A stretch of DNA of 36,765 nucleotides. Origin: Acidobacteriota bacterium. Its GTDB lineage: Bacteria > Acidobacteriota > Terriglobia > Bryobacterales > Bryobacteraceae. Positions 23,410 through 31,146 of the stretch are shown here, one piece after another. The DNA is taken from contig SYLY01000320.1 in assembly GCA_005808475.1 (NCBI GenBank), positions 1-36,765 of the forward strand, in the 5' to 3' direction. Within the stretch, counting starts at the first letter, position 1. The number at the start of each line of letters is the position of its first letter. The notes under the pieces were generated by a model. The model saw only the letters and a program-made list of their open reading frames with translations, was not told the DNA's origin and searched no databases. Both the position numbers and the translations under genes were made by a program.

Positions 23410-25865
23410 CGTCGAATCGCCGCCATCGGATCCACGCGGAAGGCGCGCAACGCCGGCGCCGCCGAGGCCAAAATCGCGACAGCGAACAACAGGGCCGTCA
23501 CGGCCAGGAACGTTACGGGATCGGTGGGCGCGATTCCGTGGATCGATGCCCGGAGTGCGTCGCCGGCCAGCAAGGCGCCCAGTGCGCCGGCCGCCATTCC
23601 AACGGCGCCGAGCCCGAGACTCCGCTCGAGGACAAGCAAGGCCACCCTGGTTCTCGTCGCACCTAGCGCCAGCCGGACTCCGATCTCTCGCCGCCGCCGC
23701 TCCACCGTGTACGCCATCAGGCCATACAGGCCCGCCGCGGCGATCGCCGCGGCGATGACCCCGAACGCTCCAATCAGTTGCGCCTGGAAGCGGCGCGGCC
23801 TGTCCTGTTCGGCGAGCAGATCGTCCACGGCGGCGGCCTCGAATCCGGGGAGCGAGGGGTCGATCGCATGCAGCGCTTTGCGAACCGCGCCCGCCAGCGC
23901 ACGAGGGTCGCCCCAGGCGCGAACCACCAGTTCGTGCTCGGTGAAACTCCACTGTCTGGCCGGAAGATAGAAGGTGGGAACGACGGCTCCGTCCCGGCTG
24001 TAGATGGCGTTTCCCGCAACGCCAATCACCGTGATCCAATCGCCTTTCATTCCGGGCAGCGCCTGCTGGAAGCGCTTGCCCGTGGCCCGCTCGGACGGCC
24101 AGAAGCGGCGAGCCATCTCTTTGTTGATCACGGCGGTCTTCGTTGTCCCGCTCCTCTCGCTTTCATCGAACAGCCGGCCGGCCTCCAGCGGAATTCCGAG
24201 AAGGGAGAAGTACCGGTCGCTGACCACGATTCTCGAATGCAGGGAACCATCCGGCTCCGCGGCCCTTCCTTCGACGACAATACTTTGGTTCGGGGCGTTC
24301 CCCTGAAAGCGATGGGAGACGACCGAGCCGGCGGCGGCGCCCTCCACGCCGGGAAGCCGCTCGAGGGCCGGGATCGCTTCGTCGAAGAACGTCCGCACGC
24401 GCGTTCCATCCGGGTACTTGCCGGGAGGTAGCGAGACCGTCACCGACAACAGGTGCGCCGGATCGAACCCCCGGTCCACCGAATCCAGGACCATGGCGCT
24501 TCGCACCAGCAGGCCGCCTCCGCACGAGAGCACGAACGCGAGGGAGAACTGGGCGAGGACCAGCGCGCTCCACACTCGTTGTGCGCCGGCATCTCCGGTG
24601 GGGCCGCCATGGCCGCCCGACAAACTCGAGCTTTCCGAGCCCGTTCGCAAGCTCCGCCATGCAGGGAGCAAACCGGAGGCGAGCGCCGCGAACGCACACA
24701 GGCCGAAGCAGAATCCGAGTGCCGGTCCGTTCAGAGCGATCTCGCCGGCTCGCTCCAGACCCGCGGGCGTCAACGCAAGGATCAGACGCAGCCCCAACGA
24801 TGCCAACGCGATTCCGCCCAACCCACCGGCGCCCGACAGCAGCAGGCTCTCCGTCGCGAGTTGCCGGCCCAACCGCGAGGGGCTCGCCCCCAAGGCGGAT
24901 CGAACCGCGAACTCCCGCTGCCTGGCAGCGTTCCGGGCGGCGGCGAGGCTCGCCAGGTTCGAACACGCGATCAGGAGAACCAGGAAAGCGGCGCCCGCCA
25001 ACGTCCACAAGACCGTGCGGACCCGGCGTCCGGAAATCTGCTCGGAAAGCGGCGCCACCCGGATACCCAACCCGGCGTCCGTCGCCGGGTACAGGCGGGC
25101 CAGTCTGCCGGCCACGGCCTCCATCTCGCCGCGCGCCTGCGTCAAAGACCTTCCCTCGGCGAGCCGCGCCAGCCCGAAGAAGGCGTCCGCAAGCCGGTAC
25201 CGCGGCAGCTGGAATTTCTCCCAGCGAGGATCGGCGGTCAGCAGCAGCCACAGTCGAACCTCTTTGTTCGGAAATTGGAAAGAGGGCGGCATCACTCCGG
25301 CGACCGTCGTGCTCCGGCCATCGATGCGAATCGTCTGTCCCACGATGCTTGGGCTTCCGGCAAACCGGCTCCGCCAGAAGCCGTGACCGAGCACCACCAC
25401 GTTTTCGCCGAGCCGCGCCTCTTCGGATGAAAACGTCCGCCCGGCCAGCGGCGGAACGCCGAGGATGTCGAAGAAATTGCCCGAGACGATCGCACCCTGT
25501 ACTTTCTCCGGTCCATCGGCGCCGTCGAGAGCGACTCGCGACCCTTCCGGCCGCAGCACCAACGCGATGTCTTCGAACGACTCGCTCTGCTCGCGCCAGT
25601 CCTTCACCGTGGGCGCGGATGTCCAGTCCCATTCGATGCCTTTGCCCGGAACGGATTTCCAAAGTACGCAGAGCCGATCCGCGTCCTTGTAGGGAAGAGG
25701 CCGCAAGAGCACGCCCTCTATCACGCTGAACATCGCGGTATTCGCGCCGATGGCGAGCGAGAGCAAGCATACGGCGGCGATCGAATAACCGGGAGAACGG
25801 CGCAACGCGCGGGCGCCGGCGCCCAACTGCACAAGGGCGCTTACGATCCACTCTCCCGCTTTCAC
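23406..25865 (-). CDS. ADOP-type ABC transporter permease, coupled to HerA-like ATPase
   Basis: The roughly 819-residue protein is a second duplicated FtsX/MacB-like permease. It lacks the long soluble N-terminal region of the PadR-linked one and begins directly with LGAGARALRRSPGYSIAAVC, followed by the first helix. It then has a MacB periplasmic domain, an FtsX bundle with RQREFAVRSALGASPSRLGR, a second periplasmic domain and a second bundle with RRREIGVRLALGATRTRV. It ends ALRAFRVDPMAAIRR. I place the start at GTG 25865, overlapping the upstream ATPase stop (GTGA); GTG 25874 is also in frame. No PadR gene is adjacent. Substrate unknown. Its last codons overlap the convergent acetamidase-family gene by 4 nt. 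Confidence 0.9.
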   Translation of the reverse strand: MKAGEWIVSALVQLGAGARALRRSPGYSIAAVCLLSLAIGANTAMFSVIEGVLLRPLPYKDADRLCVLWKSVPGKGIEWDWTSAPTVKDWREQSESFEDIALVLRPEGSRVALDGADGPEKVQGAIVSGNFFDILGVPPLAGRTFSSEEARLGENVVVLGHGFWRSRFAGSPSIVGQTIRIDGRSTTVAGVMPPSFQFPNKEVRLWLLLTADPRWEKFQLPRYRLADAFFGLARLAEGRSLTQARGEMEAVAGRLARLYPATDAGLGIRVAPLSEQISGRRVRTVLWTLAGAAFLVLLIACSNLASLAAARNAARQREFAVRSALGASPSRLGRQLATESLLLSGAGGLGGIALASLGLRLILALTPAGLERAGEIALNGPALGFCFGLCAFAALASGLLPAWRSLRTGSESSSLSGGHGGPTGDAGAQRVWSALVLAQFSLAFVLSCGGGLLVRSAMVLDSVDRGFDPAHLLSVTVSLPPGKYPDGTRVRTFFDEAIPALERLPGVEGAAAGSVVSHRFQGNAPNQSIVVEGRAAEPDGSLHSRIVVSDRYFSLLGIPLEAGRLFDESERSGTTKTAVINKEMARRFWPSERATGKRFQQALPGMKGDWITVIGVAGNAIYSRDGAVVPTFYLPARQWSFTEHELVVRAWGDPRALAGAVRKALHAIDPSLPGFEAAAVDDLLAEQDRPRRFQAQLIGAFGVIAAAIAAAGLYGLMAYTVERRRREIGVRLALGATRTRVALLVLERSLGLGAVGMAAGALGALLAGDALRASIHGIAPTDPVTFLAVTALLFAVAILASAAPALRAFRVDPMAAIRR

Positions 25866-28237
25866 CCCTTCCACGCCAGCGACACCAGCCGGACCTGGAT
25901 GTTCGTCTTCTTTAGCTTCACCCCCATCTCCTCGAACTCCTCCGCCGCCGGATCCGCGCTCTCCTTCACCGTGTCGAGCTCCCTTTGCATGTCCGCCTCG
26001 ATGCCCGCCTTGATCTCACGCAGATGCTCCAGTGTCTCCTCGGAGCGCTCCACGTCCTTGCCTTCCTTCATCGTTCGGCCGAGCGCCCGCGCGCCCGACG
26101 TGAGGCCGCTCAGCTTGCGTCCTCCTCCGAGAATCGCGCCGAACACGCTCACCCCGATCGATAACGCGCTCTCGATTCTCGACGTGCGCGACTGCAACTG
26201 CTCCTTCTCCGCCGCCTGCTGAGCCTTGAACATCTTCTCGTCCACCGACGTCAGCCGCGCCGCGTAGCGCTGCCGCACCGCCTCCACATCCACGTCCCGC
26301 CGCTCGTGCGACAACTGCTGCATGCGCACCCGGAAATCGCGCTCGGACTCGCCCGGCGCCGAAGTCTCGCCCTGCGACACGCACCGCATCAGCTTGAACT
26401 CCTGATTCGCGAACAACCACACGGCGAAGTCCTTCGACCACTGCTTGTAGTTCTTCGCCTGCGCGGCCGCCGTTGGCAGCTCGGCGAACTCCGCGCCATC
26501 GGCCGGAGCGGACTCGAGTTCGTCCAGTCCGATTTCCGCGTCCGCCGATTCGTCCCAGTTCACCGGAATAGCGCCATCGCCCACCGGCGCGATGAACGCG
26601 ACCTCCCGCTGTTCGTCGATGCCCAGCTTCGGATCCACGAATCGCACCGTCGCTCCGCCCAGCACCACCGGTTCGTACACGATGCCCGTCGTCGCGCGGA
26701 CGGGGAGAAACCGCTCATCGATCCCGGGAGGCAGCACCGGTCTCGCCGCGCCCTTGCCAGATGGCGTTTTCGCACCTGCGCCCGCGGCCGGAGCGCCCGC
26801 GGCCATCGACGCCTTCCGCTTGTCATCCATCAGCAGCTTGATCTGCTGGCGCGTCATCGGACCTCGCAGGTACGACAGACACCAGCGCGTTTCGAAAACC
26901 TCCGGTCCGTCGTCGTGCACGTTGTTCATCAGGAACACACGGCTGCCGAGGCCGGAGAGGATGTTGTCCAGGTTGGCGCGATCGAACCGCCCGCCCGCCG
27001 CGGCCGACGCTCCTTCCAGCCCGTCGAGCACGCGCGCTTTGTCGCGCTCGGTCTGCAACCGGCCGATGAACCACGTTCCGCAGTTGGCCAAGCCCTTGTA
27101 GTCGAGATCCACCGGATTCTGCGTCGCCAGAAGCACGCCCACGCCGAACGCGCGCGCCTGCTTCAACAGCGTAAGAAGCGGCTTCTTCGACGGCGGATTC
27201 GCCACCGGTGGAAAGTAGCCGAAGATCTCGTCCATATAGAGGATCGCGCGCAGGCTGGTAGTGCCCGGCTGCGCCCGCATCCAGCTCAGCATCTGGTTGA
27301 GCAGCAGCGTCACGAAGAACATCCGCTCGGGATCGCTCAGGTGCGCGATGGAAAAGATCGATATCCGCGGCCGCCCTTGCGGGGTGTACAGCAGCGACGC
27401 CGGCTCCAGCGGATCGCCTTCCAGCCACGTCTCGAATCCCGGCGAAGCCATCATGATGTTCAACGACATCGCCAGCTTGAACCGCTCTTTCGACGGATAG
27501 AACGACTCGAGGTCCAGCACGCCGATCCGCCCGAACGGCGGAGCCTGGATCTGCTGGATGATCGCCGCCAGATCCAGATCCTTGCCATCGCGCCAGGCCG
27601 CATCGAAGATCGACGAGAGCAGGATGTGCTCACGGCTCTGGATCGGATCGACGTCGATGCCCACCAGCGACAGCACCGCCGTGGCGGTCGCCGCGATGCG
27701 GTCCCGGAACTGCTCGCGATCGTTCAGCACGGCGTCGCCCGGAGCCGCGAACGACTTCAGCACCGACACCGGCACTCCCGCGTTCGATCCCGGCGTGTAG
27801 ATGGTGAAGTCCGCCGACTCGCGCAGTTTGCGGATGCGCGCGGCGTCTTGTCCCCATTTCGCCAGGCCGTCCGTCCAATTGGCCGCCTGCTGCGCCGGAT
27901 AGGCCTGCGGCAGGATGCCTTTGCGCGCCGCGTCCTCGGGATTGACCCACGGCTCGAACTCCTCCGGCGCCAGGTTCGGGAACGTGAGCAGCAGGTTCGA
28001 CAGGTCGCCCTTGGGATCGATGACGATCGCGGGAATGTTGTCGATCGCCGCTTCCTCGAGCAGTCCGATGCACAACCCTGTCTTGCCGCTGCCGGTCATG
28101 CCGACGCAGACGCCGTGCGTCACCAGATCCTTGGAATCGTAGAGAACCAACTCCTCGGTGCGCTTGCGCGCGTCCAGGTCGTAAACCTTGCCGAGATAGA
28201 AAACGCCGAGTTTTTCGAAGTCCGCGGGGATTGCCAC
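25862..28237 (-). CDS. HerA/DUF87-like P-loop ATPase with C-terminal coiled coil
   Basis: The 791-residue protein starts at GTG 28237 (MAIPADFEKLGVFYLG), with GGACAG just upstream; the frame stays open further upstream but only through the repeat element. An N-terminal strand region leads to Walker A GMTGSGKT (46-53) and VIDPKGDLSNLL, typical of HerA/VirD4-like helicase or translocase ATPases. Walker B is AILYMDEIF (331-339), followed by the sensor-like LLATQNPVDLDYKGL. The last third contains a long charged helical region (about 640-780, EKMFKAQQAAEKEQ and following) with a short hydrophobic helix. Such proteins are ring translocases of DNA or protein; the exact role here is unknown. The 4-nt overlap with the downstream ADOP permease is unusual, since these permeases normally lack a dedicated ATPase, but this is not an ABC ATPase. 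Confidence 0.85.
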   Translation of the reverse strand: MAIPADFEKLGVFYLGKVYDLDARKRTEELVLYDSKDLVTHGVCVGMTGSGKTGLCIGLLEEAAIDNIPAIVIDPKGDLSNLLLTFPNLAPEEFEPWVNPEDAARKGILPQAYPAQQAANWTDGLAKWGQDAARIRKLRESADFTIYTPGSNAGVPVSVLKSFAAPGDAVLNDREQFRDRIAATATAVLSLVGIDVDPIQSREHILLSSIFDAAWRDGKDLDLAAIIQQIQAPPFGRIGVLDLESFYPSKERFKLAMSLNIMMASPGFETWLEGDPLEPASLLYTPQGRPRISIFSIAHLSDPERMFFVTLLLNQMLSWMRAQPGTTSLRAILYMDEIFGYFPPVANPPSKKPLLTLLKQARAFGVGVLLATQNPVDLDYKGLANCGTWFIGRLQTERDKARVLDGLEGASAAAGGRFDRANLDNILSGLGSRVFLMNNVHDDGPEVFETRWCLSYLRGPMTRQQIKLLMDDKRKASMAAGAPAAGAGAKTPSGKGAARPVLPPGIDERFLPVRATTGIVYEPVVLGGATVRFVDPKLGIDEQREVAFIAPVGDGAIPVNWDESADAEIGLDELESAPADGAEFAELPTAAAQAKNYKQWSKDFAVWLFANQEFKLMRCVSQGETSAPGESERDFRVRMQQLSHERRDVDVEAVRQRYAARLTSVDEKMFKAQQAAEKEQLQSRTSRIESALSIGVSVFGAILGGGRKLSGLTSGARALGRTMKEGKDVERSEETLEHLREIKAGIEADMQRELDTVKESADPAAEEFEEMGVKLKKTNIQVRLVSLAWKG

Positions 28238-28259
28238 CTGTCCATTATCCCTGGCGGCG

Positions 28260-28277
28260 CGGGCTGCTAGCAGCCCG
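28260..28277. repeat. Perfect 18-bp palindrome at the left edge of the inverted-repeat element
   Basis: CGGGCTGCTAGCAGCCCG is a perfect palindrome. Its right half begins the left 23-bp repeat at 28267, and its left half matches the outer end of the right repeat, as if two element ends had been joined at a shared CTAG. It could form a strong 7-bp hairpin with a CTAG loop downstream of the aminotransferase gene. Confidence 0.85.
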
Positions 28278-28520
28278 TGGTGCAAGTAGGATGAGTCGCG
28301 TTGCGAGCGCCGCCGGGCCGAATCCGAGGCGCGGCGTCGTAGTCGATGCGGGACATCTCCGAGGAGCCGCAACGAAGGAAGCGGCCCGGCGCCGCCGCAA
28401 CCCAATGGGCGCATTGGACTGCAACGCAGGCTCCGCGTATTGGCGTTTGCCGCCCATGGCCGCCGCCGCTGCCATGGCATGGTTGCGCGCGGCCACGCTA
28501 CTTGCACCACGGGCTGCTAG
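28267..28520. repeat. 254-bp noncoding element with perfect 23-bp terminal inverted repeats (MITE- or REP-like)
   Basis: The left end 28267-28289 (beginning CTAGCAGCCCGTGG) and the right end 28498-28520 (ending CCACGGGCTGCTAG) are exact reverse complements over 23 bp. The interior is GC-rich, has no coding signal, and has further internal symmetry: CGCCGGGCCG at 28311-28320 pairs with CGGCCCGGCG at 28382-28391, and CCAATG/CATTGG forms a small hairpin around 28403-28420. No transposase is encoded, and no target-site duplication is evident. The right end supplies the TAG stop (28519-28517) of the class V aminotransferase gene. It fills the gap between that gene and the HerA-like ATPase. A non-autonomous transposon, a REP-type element or a structured RNA are all possible. 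Confidence 0.75.
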
Positions 28521-29761
28521 GTTCGCGATTCCTCGAGCGTTTGGAAAAGCAGGTCGATGTCGGAGGGGCGCGTGTGGATGTGCGACGACACGCGCAGCCG
28601 CTTCGCGCCGATCAGCCAGATCTTGCGTTGCTTGCACAGTGCGCCGAACTTCTCGCCGTCGATGCCTGGCATTTCGAACGACACCAGCGATCCGTACATG
28701 CTGTCGTTGTCCGGCGTCATCAGCTTCAGATACGGCAGCTTGGACGCGCGCTCCCGCACGCCTTTGGCGAGCGAGTGAATCCGCGCGAAGATGCGATCCG
28801 GTCCGATCGCGTTGGCGAACCGCACGCCGGCGATCATCCCTTCGAAGATCGCGCGGTTGTTGGTGCCCATCGACATGAAGCGCGCCGCCTTGCGCTCCTT
28901 GTTGTCCCACTGCCCGGTGACGATGGCGGGCCACAGCCGGTCGAGCATCTCCTCGCGGCCCCACAGGATCCCGCAGCCCGCCGGCGCGAACATCCACTTG
29001 TGTGGACTGCCCGCGTAGTAGTCGCAGCCCAGCGCGTCGATGCGCATCGGAATCTGCCCATTCATGTGCGCGCCGTCCACCACCGTGATCACACCCTTGG
29101 CGCGCGCCGCGTCGCAGATCTGCCGCACCGGCGCGATCACGCCTGTTCCGCTCAGCATGCCGCTGAAGAACAGCACTCGCGTGCGCGGACCGATCGCGGA
29201 GATCAGCCGGTCGGCGATCTCGCCCGGATCCTTCGGTGGAAACTGGATCGGGACCTCGCGCACCGCGATGCCGTGGCGCGCCTTGCGAACGGCCCAGCCC
29301 GATTTGCCGCTCGGATGCTCCTGATCGGTCATTACCACTTCGTCGCCGGCGTTCAAATCGATGCCGTTGGCGATCGTGCTGAGCGCGTCGGTGGCGTTGT
29401 GCATGAACGCTAGATCGTCCTTGCGGCAGCCGAGATACGCCGCCATCTCCTCGCGGTGCTGGTCCAGCGTCTCGTAGCCCCAGCGCGGATACTCGCCATC
29501 GGGCATGTTCATCGACGCGCCCTTGTACAGGAAATCCGCCACCGCCTGTAGCACCGGTTTGGGCGCCACGCCGAGACTGCCGTTGTTCAGAAACGCGCGC
29601 CACTCCGGCAGCACGAACTGCTCCTTGCGAATCCGCGCCCAATACGTCTCCGGATCGCGTTCGAGCAGCTTCGCTTCCGGAAGCGCGGGCGCCGCGGCCG
29701 CGGAAATCGACGCCACTCCGAACAGCCCCGCCGCCGCGCGCAGAGCCTCTCTTCGCATCAT
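28517..29761 (-). CDS. Class V aminotransferase-fold PLP enzyme with Tat-like signal (isopenicillin N epimerase-like)
   Basis: The 414-residue protein begins MMRREALRAAAGLFGVASIS, a twin-arginine-like signal sequence ending near AAAAPALP. The PLP-binding residues of class V aminotransferases are Asp229 (TVVDGAHMNGQ) and the Schiff-base Lys255 (YYAGSPHKWMFAP). The overall pattern resembles isopenicillin N epimerase (CefD)-like and cysteine-desulfurase-like proteins. The start ATG at 29761 overlaps the stop of the DUF1501 gene (ATGA), so it is the last gene of a four-gene operon. An exported PLP enzyme is unusual, because PLP must be loaded before export, which is the rationale for Tat. The substrate is unknown. 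The stop codon lies in the terminal inverted repeat of the element at 28267-28520. Confidence 0.9.
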   Translation of the reverse strand: MMRREALRAAAGLFGVASISAAAAPALPEAKLLERDPETYWARIRKEQFVLPEWRAFLNNGSLGVAPKPVLQAVADFLYKGASMNMPDGEYPRWGYETLDQHREEMAAYLGCRKDDLAFMHNATDALSTIANGIDLNAGDEVVMTDQEHPSGKSGWAVRKARHGIAVREVPIQFPPKDPGEIADRLISAIGPRTRVLFFSGMLSGTGVIAPVRQICDAARAKGVITVVDGAHMNGQIPMRIDALGCDYYAGSPHKWMFAPAGCGILWGREEMLDRLWPAIVTGQWDNKERKAARFMSMGTNNRAIFEGMIAGVRFANAIGPDRIFARIHSLAKGVRERASKLPYLKLMTPDNDSMYGSLVSFEMPGIDGEKFGALCKQRKIWLIGAKRLRVSSHIHTRPSDIDLLFQTLEESRT

Positions 29762-31146
29762 GCGAGCAACTCCTGGATGACATGGCCGTGCACGTCCGTG
29801 AGCCGGCGTTGCAGACCGTTGTGATAGTAGCTGAGCCGCGTATGATCCAGACCCATCAGGTGCAGGATCGTCGCGTGGAAATCGTAGATGGTCACCGGGT
29901 CCACCGCCGCCTTGTAGCCGAGTTCGTCCGTCGCGCCGAACGAGAATCCGCGCTTCAGTCCCGCGCCGGCGAGCCACGAAGTGAAGCCTTCCGGATTGTG
30001 ATCGCGTCCACCCTCGCCCAGCCCTTGCGTGATCGGCAGACGCCCGAACTCGGTGGTGCACATCACCACCGTATCGTCGAGCATCCCGCGCCGCTTCATG
30101 TCGCGCAGCAGCGCCGCGGTCGGCTGGTCGAACACGCGCGCCAGCTTGCCGTGATTGATCTCGATGTTCTCATGCGCATCCCAGTTGACGCGCGGAGCCC
30201 CGAAGTGCGCGCCGTTGTAGAGGTGCACGCAACGCACCCCGCGTTCCAGCAGCCGCCGCGCCAGCAGGCAATTGAACGCATAGGGGCGCATTTCGGCGTC
30301 GCCGAATCCGTACTCCTCCCGCGTCTTGTCGCTTTCCCCGGAAATCGAGGTCGCCTCGGGCGCGCTGAGTTGCATGCGGGCCGCCAGTTCGTACGCCTTG
30401 ATCCGCGCGTCCAGCGCGTCCTCTCCGCCCGTCATCCGCAGATGGCCGCGGTTGAGTTCGCCGAGCAGCCGCAACGTCGCCTCTTGCGCGCCGCCGCTCA
30501 CACCGGCCGGTGGAGCCAGATCCGCCACCGGCTCCTTCTCTCCGCTGAAAATGACGCCCTGGTGCGCCGCCGGCAGAAATCCGTTGCCCCAGTGCACCGG
30601 ACCGCCCGGAGGCATTCCGCGCGAATCCGGCAGCGAAACGAACGCAGGCAGATTCTCGTTCTCCGATCCCAGGCCGTAGCTGATCCACGACCCGATGGAG
30701 GGAAAGCCCTGGAAGATGGATCCGGTCGACATCTGGAACAGCGCTGGACCGTGCGTGTTCGACCGCGCCGTCATCGAATGCACGAACGTCATGTCGTCCA
30801 CGCATCCGGCCAAATGCGGCAGGATCTCCGACACCCACTTGCCCGATTGTCCGTGCGGCCGGAACGTCCACGGGCTCTTCATCAGCGCCCCGCGCTTGCC
30901 GAAGAACGGCGTAATCGTGTTGGCGCCCTTCGTCTCCTTGCCGTGGTGCCTGGCCAACTCCGGCTTGTACTCGAAGGTGTCCATGTGGCTTACGCCGCCC
31001 GGCATGAAGATGCACAGGGCGCGCTTCGCCTTGGCGGGGAAATGCGTTTTGCCTTGCGCTTCCATCGCGGCCAGTGCGATGCCGCCCAGTCCGCCGCCGG
31101 TGCGCCATAGCCACTCGCGGCGCGAAACGCTTCGATCAGGGTACAT
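29758..31146 (-). CDS. DUF1501 protein with Tat signal, paired with a PSCyt1/DUF1553 protein
   Basis: The 462-residue protein begins MYPDRSVSRREWLWRTGGGL, with a twin-arginine motif (SRREWLW) and a hydrophobic stretch. It then has the DUF1501 (sulfatase/alkaline-phosphatase fold) pattern: [75 protein letters not shown] and GRDHNPEGF. ATG 31146 overlaps the end of the upstream gene by 11 nt. DUF1501 genes are nearly always next to PSCyt1-DUF1549-DUF1553 genes in Planctomycetes, Verrucomicrobia and Acidobacteria, and the pair is assumed to act together in the periplasm, probably on a sulfated or phosphorylated polymer. No biochemical function is established, so I give none. Confidence 0.92.
   Translation of the reverse strand: MYPDRSVSRREWLWRTGGGLGGIALAAMEAQGKTHFPAKAKRALCIFMPGGVSHMDTFEYKPELARHHGKETKGANTITPFFGKRGALMKSPWTFRPHGQSGKWVSEILPHLAGCVDDMTFVHSMTARSNTHGPALFQMSTGSIFQGFPSIGSWISYGLGSENENLPAFVSLPDSRGMPPGGPVHWGNGFLPAAHQGVIFSGEKEPVADLAPPAGVSGGAQEATLRLLGELNRGHLRMTGGEDALDARIKAYELAARMQLSAPEATSISGESDKTREEYGFGDAEMRPYAFNCLLARRLLERGVRCVHLYNGAHFGAPRVNWDAHENIEINHGKLARVFDQPTAALLRDMKRRGMLDDTVVMCTTEFGRLPITQGLGEGGRDHNPEGFTSWLAGAGLKRGFSFGATDELGYKAAVDPVTIYDFHATILHLMGLDHTRLSYYHNGLQRRLTDVHGHVIQELLA

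Noticed and set aside
25862-28237. HerA-type anti-phage defence system
   Set aside because: The ATPase has no Sir2, DUF4297, nuclease or other effector partner next to it. The neighbours are a permease and a repeat element, so a defence label is not supported.
28267-28520. Coding extension of the HerA-like gene through the inverted-repeat element
   Set aside because: The frame is open there, but the extra residues are Arg/Pro-rich with no homology pattern, and they would run across the inverted repeats; the GTG at 28237 gives the natural N-terminus.
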